Position numbers and translations under genes: made by a program. Shown here one piece after another: positions 34,857-42,933 of a DNA stretch of 64,000 nt. The DNA is taken from NCBI RefSeq assembly GCF_024612015.1, contig NZ_CP102512.1:7936001-8000000 (forward strand). The letters are read 5' to 3'. Under the pieces are notes generated by a model. That model saw only the letters and a list, made by a program, of their open reading frames with translations. It ran no database searches and had not been told where the DNA came from. The stretch comes from Streptomyces sp. CA-210063. Its GTDB lineage: Bacteria; Actinomycetota; Actinomycetes; Streptomycetales; Streptomycetaceae. Within the stretch, counting starts at the first letter, position 1. Each line of letters begins with the position of its first letter.

Positions 34857-36052
34857 AGGGCGCCCTCCTGGCGGAGGGTCTCGATGTCCGGTTCCGACAG
34901 GCCCAGTTCGGTGAGGATCGAGTCCGTGTCGGCGCCGTGCGCGCGGCCCGCCCAGCGGATGGCGCCGGGGGTGGCGGAGAGCCGGAAGAGGACGTTCTGC
35001 ATGCGCAGCGGGCCGAGATCGGGGTCGTCGACGGTCGTGATGGTGTCCAGGGCGCGGTACTGGGGGTCGGCCATCACCTCCCGTACGTCCTGGATGGGGG
35101 CGACCGCCGCCTCCGCCTTCTCGAACACCTCGATGACCTCCTCGCGGGTGTGGCGGGCGATCCACGCGCCGACCGCCTCGTCCAGGACATCCGTGTGGCG
35201 GGCCCGCTCGGCGCCCGAGCCGAACCAGGGCTCGTCGACCAGCTCGGGGCGGCCGACCAGGCGCATCACCCGTTCCGCGACGGACTGGGCGGAGGTGGAG
35301 ACCGCCACCCAGGAACCGTCCGCCGTGCGGTAGGTGTTGCGGGGCGCGTTGTTGGCGGAGCGGTTGCCGGTGCGCGGCTGGACGTGGCCGAGCTGGTCGT
35401 ACCAGAGGGGCTGGGGGCCGAGGACGGTGAGGATCGGCTCGATGATCGCCATGTCGACCACCTGCCCCTCGCCCGTACGGTCACGCGCGGCGAGCGCCGT
35501 CATCACCGCGTACGCCGTCGCCAGGCCCGCGATCGAGTCGGCGAGGCCGAAGGGCGGCAGGACCGGTGGGGCGTCCGGCTCGCCGGTGATCGCGGCGAAA
35601 CCGCTCATCGCCTCGGCGAGCGTGCCGAAACCGGGGCGGTGCGCGTACGGGCCGAACTGGCCGAAGCCGGTGACGCGGGCGAGGACCAGGCGCGGGTTCG
35701 CCGCCGACAGCTCCTTCCAGCCGAGGCCCCACTTCTCCAGGGTGCCGGGGCGGAAGTTCTCGATGATCACGTCGGAGCCGGCGGCGAGGCGCAGGAGGGT
35801 GTCCCGGCCGCCGGGCTTGGAGAGGTTCAGCGTCAGGGTGCGCTTGTTGCGGCCCAGCAGCTTCCACCACAGGCCCACGCCGTCCTTCGAGGGGCCGTGG
35901 CCGCGGGACGGGTCCGGCTTCGTGGGGTGCTCGACCTTGATGACCTCCGCGCCGAAGTCGCCGAGCATCGTGGCGGCGAGGGGTCCGGCGAAGAGGGTGG
36001 CGAGGTCCAGGACTCGGAGGTGGGTGAGCGGGGGGTCGTACGCCTGGATCAT
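34853..36052 (-). CDS. CaiB/BaiF class III CoA-transferase
   Basis: 399 residues from ATG 36052, overlapping the upstream stop (ATGA). It transfers CoA between carboxylic acids through an aspartyl-CoA thioester. Seen: LRVLDLATLFAGPLAATMLG, FGAEVIKVEHP, WKLLGRNKRTLTLNLSKPGG, VIIENFRPGTLEKWGLGW, VTGFGQFGPYAHRPGFGTLA, and VVDMAIIEPIL with the likely catalytic Asp. The large and small domains are complete. It is wedged between an ADP-ribosylglycohydrolase gene and the CitE-like gene, with 4-bp overlaps on both sides. Substrate unknown. Confidence 0.92.
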   Translation of the reverse strand: MIQAYDPPLTHLRVLDLATLFAGPLAATMLGDFGAEVIKVEHPTKPDPSRGHGPSKDGVGLWWKLLGRNKRTLTLNLSKPGGRDTLLRLAAGSDVIIENFRPGTLEKWGLGWKELSAANPRLVLARVTGFGQFGPYAHRPGFGTLAEAMSGFAAITGEPDAPPVLPPFGLADSIAGLATAYAVMTALAARDRTGEGQVVDMAIIEPILTVLGPQPLWYDQLGHVQPRTGNRSANNAPRNTYRTADGSWVAVSTSAQSVAERVMRLVGRPELVDEPWFGSGAERARHTDVLDEAVGAWIARHTREEVIEVFEKAEAAVAPIQDVREVMADPQYRALDTITTVDDPDLGPLRMQNVLFRLSATPGAIRWAGRAHGADTDSILTELGLSEPDIETLRQEGAL

Positions 36053-37584
36053 GGGTGGCGGGTCTCCCGGAGGGTGAGGTGGGCCAGGGTGTCGAAGCCG
36101 ACGCCGTTGAAGTCGGCGATCGACGTGGTCAGGCGGTTCTTGAGGGGGGCCGTCCAGCGGTCGGGGAGGGCGCCCGGGGAGCCGGCGAGGAGGCCCGCGA
36201 TGCTGCCCGCCGTCGCGCCGTTGGAGTCGGTGTCCCAACCGCCCGACACCGCGCGGCAGATGGAGGCGGTGAAGTCGCCGTCCGCGTGGGTGAGGGCGGC
36301 GGTGAGAAGGGCGGTGTTGGGGATGGCGTGGACCCAGTGGTGGTCGGCGTAGGTGGTGTGGAGTTCGTCGACGATCGTGTCGAAGTCGCGGGTCTCGGCG
36401 GTGAGTTGGAGGGCGTGGCTGATGGCTTGTGCCAGGCGGGAGTTCGGGGGGACGACCTTGAGGCCGGTGCGCAGGCAGTGGTGTACGTCGTGGGTGCCGG
36501 TGGCTGCCTCCGCGATGGTGGCCGCGACGAACATCGCCGCGTAGACGCCGTTCGCGGTGTGGGTGAGGGTGGCGTCGCGGTGGGCCTGTTCGGCCGCGGC
36601 GGCCGGGTCGCCCGGGTTGGTCCAGCCGTGGACGTCGGCGCGGATCAGGGCGCCGATCCATTCGCGGAACGGGTTGCGGTGGCGGGCGGTGAGCGGGGGG
36701 TCGATACCGGTGAGGAGGTTGCGGTAGGCGATGCGTTCGGCGGTGAAGGTGCGGCCTGCGGGGAGTTCGTCGAGCCAGAGCGTCGCCACGTCGGTGGTGG
36801 TGAAGTGCCGGCCGTGGCGGGCGAGCAGGAGGAGGTTGAGGAGGGGGTAGTTGAGGTCGTCGTCCTCGGGCATGCCGTCGATGTTCTCGGCGAGGGAGGT
36901 GGGAGCGGAGCGGCGGTTCCAGGGGTGGGTGGTGAGGAGCTCCGTGGGGACGCCTCGGGCGGTGAACCAGGTGGTGAGGGGCCAGTTGCCGGTGGCGGCG
37001 GCGAGTTGGCGGATGGCGGTGAGGGGGAGTTTCTCCACGGGTTTGCCCAGGAGGCAGCCGGCGGCGCGGCCGAGCCAGGCGGCTGCGACGCGGGGGAGGT
37101 ATGTGGCTGGGGTGGGAGGGGTTTCTTCCCCGAGCCCGCCCCTTCCCGAAGCCGGGGGCTCCGCCCCCGGGCCCCCGGGCGTCGCGCTTACCGGCGCTGA
37201 CAGGGTGCCGCCTGCGCCCACCCGTGCCGCCCCAGCGGCACGACTGCCCGCAGGCCGGGCGGGGTGGGTGGGGTGAGCTGACTCAGTGGGACGCGCCGGC
37301 CAGCTCGGACACAATGCCTTGATCTCGCTCAGTTCCGTCGGCTCGCTGTCCGCCAACCCGCTGGGCAGGTCAGCCAGTTCGTCGAGCAGATCCTCGGCGA
37401 GTTGGCGCAGGTAGCGGGAGGCCCGGCTCGGGGAGGCGCCGGCGCGGGTCGGGGCCGGGGGGCCGCCCGCGGCTCGCCAGCGGGCGGCGACGGCGGAGGG
37501 CTCGCGGCCGTCCTGTCGTGCCTGGTGGAGTTCGTGGCCGAGAAGGTCCTCCGGTTGGACCCAGGTGAGGCGGAGGGGGGTCAC
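36049..37584 (-). CDS. ADP-ribosylglycohydrolase family protein with long linker (paralogue A)
   Basis: 511 residues, GTG at 37584 overlapping paralogue B. Residues 1-95 are a separate helical N-terminal region. Residues about 95-160 are a Pro/Gly/Ala linker that contains the dispersed palindrome at 37152-37170. The glycohydrolase domain starts near 165 (VAAAWLGRAAGCLLGKPVEKL). The first metal site is changed to EDDDLNYPLL instead of TDDT. The second metal site, GGWDTDSNGATAGSIAG near 447-463, is intact. The family removes ADP-ribose from proteins or small molecules with two Mg2+. It is probably active, but with altered substrate choice. Confidence 0.85.
   Translation of the reverse strand: MTPLRLTWVQPEDLLGHELHQARQDGREPSAVAARWRAAGGPPAPTRAGASPSRASRYLRQLAEDLLDELADLPSGLADSEPTELSEIKALCPSWPARPTESAHPTHPARPAGSRAAGAARVGAGGTLSAPVSATPGGPGAEPPASGRGGLGEETPPTPATYLPRVAAAWLGRAAGCLLGKPVEKLPLTAIRQLAAATGNWPLTTWFTARGVPTELLTTHPWNRRSAPTSLAENIDGMPEDDDLNYPLLNLLLLARHGRHFTTTDVATLWLDELPAGRTFTAERIAYRNLLTGIDPPLTARHRNPFREWIGALIRADVHGWTNPGDPAAAAEQAHRDATLTHTANGVYAAMFVAATIAEAATGTHDVHHCLRTGLKVVPPNSRLAQAISHALQLTAETRDFDTIVDELHTTYADHHWVHAIPNTALLTAALTHADGDFTASICRAVSGGWDTDSNGATAGSIAGLLAGSPGALPDRWTAPLKNRLTTSIADFNGVGFDTLAHLTLRETRHP
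37152..37170. repeat. Dispersed GC palindrome inside a coding sequence
   Basis: CCGGGGGCTCCGCCCCCGG forms a 7-bp hairpin with loop CTCCG. This motif is common between Streptomyces genes; here it lies in frame in the linker of paralogue A, which reads PGGPGAEPPASGRGGLGEE around it. Confidence 0.65.
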
Positions 37585-38747
37585 CGGAGGGGCGCCAGGG
37601 TGGTGAAGGCGGACTCGTGGGCGCGGCGGCGGCGTACGTCCTGGTCGTGGATCTGGAGGGTGACCTCCGTCAGGGTTGTGGCCGGGGCGTACAGGTCCAG
37701 GCGGCTGGCCTCCGACACCGTCTTGGCCCAGTCGGACGGGATCTCCGAGCCCAGCGCGCCGGCCAGGGCGCCGGACATCGTGGCGATCGAGTCGCAGTCG
37801 CGGCCGTAGTTCACCGAACCCAGTACCGCGTGGCGGTAGTCACCGCGGGCCACGAGCAACATGCCCAGGGCGATGGGGAGTTCCTCGATCGCGTGGAGGC
37901 GGGAGGGGCGGCGGGCGCCGAGGGAGGGGGCGCGATAGTCGGGGCCGACCGTGTCGAACGGGGTGACCGCCTCGCGGAGCGGCCGTAGCGCCGACTCGAA
38001 GTCCGTGTACCGGTCGGCCACTTCGCACACCGACTCGATCGCCGCGCGTGTGCCGTCCTTCGCCAGGGCGAGGCAGGTCTCGATCACCGACTCGGCGGTC
38101 GCGCCCGGTGTGCACGCCGCCGCGACGGCCGCCGCGAACACGCCCGCCGCCTCCCTGCCGTACGACGACTGGTGGGCGCCCGCGATGTCGAGGGCCTCGG
38201 CGTACGCGCCGGGCGGGTTGGCCGCGTTCACCAGGCCGACTGGGGCCATGTACATCGCGGCGCCGCAGTTGACGATGTTGCCGGTGCCGGCCTCGCGGGG
38301 GTCGATGTGGCCGTAGTGGATGCGGGCGACGAGCCACTTCTCGGCGAGGAAGACCCGTTGGAGGGGGAGGGCCTCCGCCTCCAGTTCGGGGATCCAGCGC
38401 GGGGTCGTCATCATGTCCGGCACCAGGTGTTCGGCGACGGCGTAGGCGTCCAGGTGGTCGCGGACGCGGTCGTACACCCGGACCAGCGCGTGCGTCATCA
38501 AGGTGTCGTCGGTGACGTGGCCGTCGCCCTTGTGGTACGGGGCGATGGGGCGGGCGGTGCGCCAGGCGTCGCCGTTCCAGGGGCCGACGATGCCGTGGAC
38601 GCGGCCGCCGTGGCGTTCGAGGATCTGCTCCGGCGTGTAGCCCTCGACGGGGCCGCCGAGGGCGTCACCGACGGCGGCGCCGACCAGGGCGCCGGTGATG
38701 CGCTCTTCGAGGGTCGCTGCGGTGGGGGGTTCGTTTGAGGGCGTCAT
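37581..38747 (-). CDS. ADP-ribosylglycohydrolase family protein (paralogue B)
   Basis: 388 residues from ATG 38747, with AGGAGG about 11 nt upstream inside the end of paralogue C. It is the most canonical of the four: EERITGALVGAAVGDALGGP at the N-terminus, the first metal site VTDDTLMTHALV (TDDT at 79-82), and the second GRDCDSIATMSGALAGALGS near 317. Length fits DraG/ARH-type enzymes. Gly- and Ala-rich helices (AAGVFAAAVAAACTPGATAE) complete the fold. Predicted to hydrolyse an ADP-ribosyl bond; the target is not evident. Confidence 0.9.
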   Translation of the reverse strand: MTPSNEPPTAATLEERITGALVGAAVGDALGGPVEGYTPEQILERHGGRVHGIVGPWNGDAWRTARPIAPYHKGDGHVTDDTLMTHALVRVYDRVRDHLDAYAVAEHLVPDMMTTPRWIPELEAEALPLQRVFLAEKWLVARIHYGHIDPREAGTGNIVNCGAAMYMAPVGLVNAANPPGAYAEALDIAGAHQSSYGREAAGVFAAAVAAACTPGATAESVIETCLALAKDGTRAAIESVCEVADRYTDFESALRPLREAVTPFDTVGPDYRAPSLGARRPSRLHAIEELPIALGMLLVARGDYRHAVLGSVNYGRDCDSIATMSGALAGALGSEIPSDWAKTVSEASRLDLYAPATTLTEVTLQIHDQDVRRRRAHESAFTTLAPLR

Positions 38748-38754
38748 GCCCGAA

Positions 38755-40500
38755 TCATCCTCCTGGGACGGCGAGTTCCGTGGCTGCGAGAAGTTCGGCG
38801 AGGTGTACGAGATCGGTGCCGGTGAGGCGGGGGAGGGCACAGCCGGAGAGAGTGCGGCAGGCGTCCCGCCAGGCGTCGGGGATGGCGGTGCCGCCGCCGA
38901 TCGCGCCGGTCAGGGCGCCGGCGAGGGCCGGGGCGGAGTCGGCGACGCGGGAGAGGCAGGCCGCGGCGGGGACGGCCTCGGCGATCCGGCCGCGGGCGGC
39001 GGTGGCGAGGGCGAGGGCCACGGGGACGGTCTCGGCGGCGGCGATGCCGTAGCTGTAGACGTGGTCGACGATCTGGTGCTCCAGGAGCGGGACCAGAGCG
39101 AATGTTCCTTCTTTTCTGTGCCGGTGGGCGAGGTCCAGGGCGTGGCGGGCGTTGCGGCCGATCTCCGTCTCCGCGGGGAGTTCGGCGAGGGCGGCCGCCG
39201 TGCAGTCGTCGACGTCCGCGCCGACGAGCGCCAGCGCGAGCGCGGCGGCCATCGCGCGGGCGCCGTGTACGCCGTCGCCGTCCTGGGTGTAGCGGGCGTC
39301 GAACTCGGCGAGGTCGGCGGCGCGTTGGGGGTCGCCCGGGTGGGCGACGGCCAGTACGCAGGCGCGTACGCAGGCCGCGTCGTCGAAGTAGTGCGGGTTG
39401 TCGTGGCCGGTGGCGGGTGGGCGCAGGCCGGTGGCGAGGTTGCCGAGGCCGGCGCGTACGGAGATGCGGGCGCGCAGGGGGAGTACGGCGGACTCGACCT
39501 CGGGGGCGCGTTCGGCGGCGGCGGCGATCTCGCTGGCCACGGCGTTCCAGGAGAGGTCGATCGAGGCGCGGGTGCGGCGCTCCAGGCTCAGGTCGCCGAG
39601 GGCGCCGGCGTCTCCGGCGCGCAGGACGGCTTCCGCTGCGAAGGCCGCCCATTCCGCGTCGTCGGAGGGGCCCAGGCGGAGGGGCTCGGGGGGCTGGTTG
39701 AGTGCGATGGGGACCGGGAGCGTGGTCGTCGCGTTCTGCTCGGCGAAGGTGTCCAGCTCGCGGGTGAGCCGTCGTGTCCACTCCGGCATACGGGCGGCTC
39801 GGTGGCGGGCGGCCGGCCAGCCGGCGGCGTCGCCTGCGGCGAGGCCGAGGAGGAGGCCTTCGATACGGCGGGGGGTGCGGGCCGTGGCCTCGGCTTCGCC
39901 TTCGGCCTTCGTCTTCCCACCCGCACCGCCCGTGCGACTTTCATCGTCGGGTGCGGGTGGCCCCTGTGGGGCGTCCTCACCGTCGGCGACCGCGGGTCCG
40001 GCTTCGACCGGCTCGGCGACGACCGGCTCCGCCACGACCGGCTCGGCGACGACCGGCTCCGCCACGACCGGCTCGGCGACGACCGGCTCGGCGACGACCG
40101 GCTCGGCCACGACCGGCTCCGCCACGACCGGCTCGGCTACGACCGCGAGTCCGGTCCCGCTGGGTGCGGTCCCGCCGGGTGCGTTCGCCGCCCACGAGGT
40201 GGCTGTGGTGTGGGGCGTGGTCTTGTTGCCCGGCGTGGGGGTCGTACGGGGCCTCGTCTCGTCGCACGGAGTGGGTGTGGCGCCGGGCGTCGTCTCGTCG
40301 TACGGGGCGGGTGGTGTGGCGACCCGGCTCTCCTCGAGCGAGGTGGGTGTTGTGGCGGCCGTGCTCCCGGTGAGCGACGTGGGTGTGGCGCCGGGCGTCG
40401 TCTCGTCGTACGAGGTGGGTGGTGTGGCGACCCGGCTCTCGTCGAACGGCGTCCGTGGTGCGGCAGGTGTCGTCTCGTCCCACGGTGGGGGTGGGGTCAT
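38755..40500 (-). CDS. Divergent ADP-ribosylglycohydrolase with repeat-rich N-terminus (paralogue C)
   Basis: 581 residues from ATG 40500, overlapping the stop of paralogue D (ATGA). Residues 1-120 are Thr/Pro/Glu-rich and loosely repeated (units such as YDETTPGATPT). Residues about 120-165 are nine perfect VVAEP repeats. The glycohydrolase-like domain starts near 210 (RRIEGLLLGLAAGDAAGW). The first metal site has become PSDDAEWAAFA (near 276). The second is reduced to RVADSAPALAGALTGAIGGG (near 516), losing one of the paired acids. It may be a pseudo-enzyme or regulatory partner of the other three. It has no signal peptide. Confidence 0.8.
   Translation of the reverse strand: MTPPPPWDETTPAAPRTPFDESRVATPPTSYDETTPGATPTSLTGSTAATTPTSLEESRVATPPAPYDETTPGATPTPCDETRPRTTPTPGNKTTPHTTATSWAANAPGGTAPSGTGLAVVAEPVVAEPVVAEPVVAEPVVAEPVVAEPVVAEPVVAEPVVAEPVEAGPAVADGEDAPQGPPAPDDESRTGGAGGKTKAEGEAEATARTPRRIEGLLLGLAAGDAAGWPAARHRAARMPEWTRRLTRELDTFAEQNATTTLPVPIALNQPPEPLRLGPSDDAEWAAFAAEAVLRAGDAGALGDLSLERRTRASIDLSWNAVASEIAAAAERAPEVESAVLPLRARISVRAGLGNLATGLRPPATGHDNPHYFDDAACVRACVLAVAHPGDPQRAADLAEFDARYTQDGDGVHGARAMAAALALALVGADVDDCTAAALAELPAETEIGRNARHALDLAHRHRKEGTFALVPLLEHQIVDHVYSYGIAAAETVPVALALATAARGRIAEAVPAAACLSRVADSAPALAGALTGAIGGGTAIPDAWRDACRTLSGCALPRLTGTDLVHLAELLAATELAVPGG
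40006..40140. repeat. Nine-copy 15-bp tandem repeat in paralogue C
   Basis: Nine units of GACCGGCTCNGCNAC follow each other without gaps, differing at only two or three positions. On the minus strand they encode VVAEP nine times. Because the unit is 15 bp, changes in copy number keep the frame. Confidence 0.95.
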
Positions 40501-41603
40501 GAGGGGGTCTCCGTTTTGTTGTCCGCGGCCAGGGTGAAGGCGCTCGGATCCGGTGGGGGCCACTCTTCGCGGTGCAGGGGATCCGTGTTGGTGCCCCATT
40601 TGCCGCCCTCGCCCGGTACGAGGAGCTCTGCCACGTCCAGGACGTGGTGGCCCGCCATCGACGGCAGGCAGCTGCCTCTCGCCGGGCCGATCGCGGCGGT
40701 CCACTCGGGTGGGATCGAGGACGCGCCCCGGGTCGCGCCGGCCAGGGCGCCGGCGACGGCGGCGGTGGTGTCGGCGTCGCGGCCCATGTTGACGGCCGTG
40801 AGGACGGACTCGGTGAAGTCGCCGTCGGCCGCCGCGTAGGCACCGAAGGCGAGGGCCACGGCTTCGGGGGCGAGATCGGTCCAGGGGTAGCCGCCGATGA
40901 CGACCGCGGAGCGGACCGCGCGTTCACCGCGGTGGGCGACGGCCACCGCGCGGCGCAGGGAGCGGGCGGTCCAGGAGTCGTCGGGGACGACGGCCAGGGC
41001 GGAGGCCACGACCGCGATCGTGGGGGCGCCCGCCATCGCCGCCGCCACGCCGGCGGCGACCGCCTGGCCGCCGTAGATGCCCTCGCCGTCGTGGCTCACC
41101 GAGCCGTCGATGGCGACCAGGCGGGCGGCCTCCGCCGGGCGGCCGGCCGCGAACACGCCGAAGGGCGCGGCGCGCATGGCCAGGCCGTCGCTCCAGGCGT
41201 GCCGGTGCTGGGCGGAGATCGGGGCGGCCAGCCCCCGGCGGAGGTTCTCCAGGGTGCCGCGTTCGCTGAAGCCGGCGCCCCGGAACGGGCCCTCGTCCAG
41301 GTCGGCGATCCACTGGTGCCAGGCCGTCTCCACATGGGCGACGGTGAGTGCCGAGCCGTGCCGGGCCAGCAGCAGCCCGGAGAAGATGGCGTACTCGGTG
41401 TCGTCCGTGCCCGAGGGGTTCTCGGCCACGTACCCCGTGATGCGCCCCCAGCGTGCGCGGATCTCGGAGGGCTTCAAGTTCTCGGCGGGCGCCCCCAGCG
41501 CGTCCCCGACGGCGAGCCCGAGCATGGCGCCGCGCGCTCGTTCGCGCAGATCGGTGGCATCCCCCGGCGCCGGGACCGAGGGAATGCAGGCGATGGAAGG
41601 CAT
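40497..41603 (-). CDS. ADP-ribosylglycohydrolase family protein (paralogue D)
   Basis: 368 residues, ATG at 41603; first gene of the six-gene run. LRERARGAMLGLAVGDALGA (about 19-38) opens the domain. The first metal site is NPSGTDDTEYAIFSGLLLA (TDDTE at 66-70), and the second GRDADTTAAVAGALAGATRG near 271. Between them are LEGPFRGAGFSERGTLENLR-like and SHDGEGIYGGQAVAAGVAAA segments. The C-terminal 30 residues are hydrophilic. Both metal sites look intact, so activity is likely. It is divergent from the VIT1-type gene. Confidence 0.9.
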   Translation of the reverse strand: MPSIACIPSVPAPGDATDLRERARGAMLGLAVGDALGAPAENLKPSEIRARWGRITGYVAENPSGTDDTEYAIFSGLLLARHGSALTVAHVETAWHQWIADLDEGPFRGAGFSERGTLENLRRGLAAPISAQHRHAWSDGLAMRAAPFGVFAAGRPAEAARLVAIDGSVSHDGEGIYGGQAVAAGVAAAMAGAPTIAVVASALAVVPDDSWTARSLRRAVAVAHRGERAVRSAVVIGGYPWTDLAPEAVALAFGAYAAADGDFTESVLTAVNMGRDADTTAAVAGALAGATRGASSIPPEWTAAIGPARGSCLPSMAGHHVLDVAELLVPGEGGKWGTNTDPLHREEWPPPDPSAFTLAADNKTETPS

Positions 41604-41769
41604 ACGGTCGCCTCTCTGGCCCTATGGGCAGTTGATCCGCTCTGAAGATTTCTCTGTGAAGATCTCTCCCACATCGGGTGCCTCACTGGCGCGTGGAACG
41701 CTCCCGTATCACCCGGTCGACATCTGTGCAGAGTCCTGTACGAATGAGCGGCAACGGTTTCTCGAACAA

Positions 41770-41807
41770 CTGCCAGCCCGGGTAAGTACGGCCTTCCTTG
41801 CTGGCAG
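41770..41807. promoter_or_regulatory. Inverted repeat between divergent genes
   Basis: CTGCCAGC (41770-41777) and GCTGGCAG (41800-41807) are exact complements 22 bp apart, in the 233-bp gap between paralogue D and the VIT1-type gene. The second arm is just upstream of the candidate -10 of the transporter. It could be an operator for either gene. Confidence 0.4.
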
Positions 41808-41824
41808 AAGCGATTTTCCGAGCG

Positions 41825-41830
41825 TACGTT
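41825..41830 (+). promoter_or_regulatory. Candidate -10 for the VIT1-type transporter
   Basis: TACGTT lies 6 nt before the ATG at 41837, consistent with a leaderless mRNA. No ribosome-binding site is seen. Confidence 0.35.
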
Positions 41831-41836
41831 CGAGGC

Positions 41837-42565
41837 ATGGCGATCATCGACACCGAAGCCGCACTGCATGCGGCGCACCGTGACAACCACACCCACCGGG
41901 ACGTGAACGGCGGTTGGCTGCGGCCGGCCGTCTTCGGTGCGATGGACGGGCTCGTGTCCAATCTGGCGCTGATGACCGGCGTCGCGGGCGGGGCGGCCGG
42001 CCGGGAGGCGGTCGTCGTCGCCGGGCTCGCGGGACTCGCCGCCGGGGCCTTCTCCATGGCGGCCGGCGAGTACACCTCGGTCGCCTCGCAGCGCGAACTC
42101 GTCGAGGCCGAACTCGACGTCGAGCGGCGGGAGTTGCGCAAGCACCCCAAGGACGAGGAGCAGGAGCTGGCCGCGCTCTACGAGAGTCGTGGGGTCGATC
42201 CGGGGCTCGCCCGGCAGGTCGCGAGACAGCTGTCGCGCGATCCCGAGCAGGCCCTGGAGATCCACGCGCGCGAGGAGCTGGGCATCGACCCCGGCGACCT
42301 TCCCTCGCCCACCGTCGCCGCCGTGTCGAGCTTCGGCTCCTTCGCGCTGGGCGCCCTGCTGCCCGTACTGCCGTATCTGCTCGGCGCGGGCGCGCTGTGG
42401 CCGGCCGTGCTGGTGGCGCTCGCCGGGCTCTTCGGATGCGGTGCGGTGGTGGCCAGGGTGACGGCCAGAACCTGGTGGTTCAGCGGGCTGCGGCAGCTGG
42501 CCCTCGGGGGTGCCGCAGCGGGTGTGACGTACGCCCTGGGCAGTCTGTTCGGAGCGGCCGTATGA
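41837..42565 (+). CDS. VIT1/CCC1 family iron/manganese transporter
   Basis: 242 residues from ATG 41837. The family moves Fe2+ or Mn2+ across membranes. The first helix has the conserved AVFGAMDGLVSNLALMTGVA (about 31-50). The second contains AGAFSMAAGEYTSVASQREL, with the metal-pathway Gly-Glu-Tyr. A charged cytoplasmic helix pair (about 85-150: EAELDVERRELRKHPKDEEQ) carries many Glu and Asp, as in the metal-binding domain of VIT1. Three C-terminal spans end at residue 242. Function is confident at family level; ion choice is not. Confidence 0.9.
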   Translation: MAIIDTEAALHAAHRDNHTHRDVNGGWLRPAVFGAMDGLVSNLALMTGVAGGAAGREAVVVAGLAGLAAGAFSMAAGEYTSVASQRELVEAELDVERRELRKHPKDEEQELAALYESRGVDPGLARQVARQLSRDPEQALEIHAREELGIDPGDLPSPTVAAVSSFGSFALGALLPVLPYLLGAGALWPAVLVALAGLFGCGAVVARVTARTWWFSGLRQLALGGAAAGVTYALGSLFGAAV

Positions 42566-42933
42566 TGGATCGGATGGCTACGTATGCGCGGGACCGTATA
42601 AGTAGTCGTTACCAGGCGGTTTCGAATGCTTAACCGCTGGGCATGAGCCGTAAGCGCCGCAGGCAAAGACGCCTGCACAGCACCTGAAGTAGTGGGCGAC
42701 GACGCCTCCTGCGCCCCCGGTCGACCGACACTGATCTGTCCGGTCGGCCCCCTTGATCACGCCACCGTGCGCAGCACACCCTCCGCGCCGTGGCGTCCGC
42801 ATGTTGGGACGAAGTATCCGGTTCCCGAGAATCGTTCCATCATGTAACCTGCACGAAATTTTGCACTTTACGCAGAGGGCCAGCGTCGTCCCTCGGCAAT
42901 CGCATATGCCAGATGACGACGACGGGAGAGCCG
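42566..42933. other. 368-bp gap before gltB
   Basis: No gene is seen. Contents: an AT-richer stretch right after the transporter; a short stem GCAGGC-AAAGAC-GCCTGC (42659-42676); an imperfect CCGAC/GTCGG stem near 42728-42750; and, 75-90 bp before the gltB start, the GlnR-like sequence at 42844-42859 next to a second AT-rich patch (GAAATTTTGCACTTTA). The length and structures suggest the promoter and leader of gltBD. No known riboswitch pattern was recognised. Confidence 0.6.
42844..42859. promoter_or_regulatory. GlnR-box-like sequence upstream of gltB
   Basis: GTAAC-CTGCAC-GAAAT matches one a/b pair of the Streptomyces GlnR consensus GTNAC-n6-GAAAC with one mismatch in the last base. A second pair after another 6 nt is not clear. 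GlnR controls nitrogen assimilation, so control of gltBD is plausible but unproven. Confidence 0.45.

Noticed and set aside
34002..41603. Toxin-antitoxin or phage-defence island
   Set aside because: The glycohydrolases could suggest ADP-ribosylation defence, but there is no ADP-ribosyltransferase, nuclease or integrase nearby, and composition is like the rest of the chromosome.
42611..42630. Second GlnR site (GTTAC-CAGGCG-GTTTC)
   Set aside because: The half-sites are in the wrong relative orientation to fit the consensus.
42566..42933. Riboswitch in the gltB leader
   Set aside because: Only short stems are visible and none matches a conserved riboswitch core that I know.
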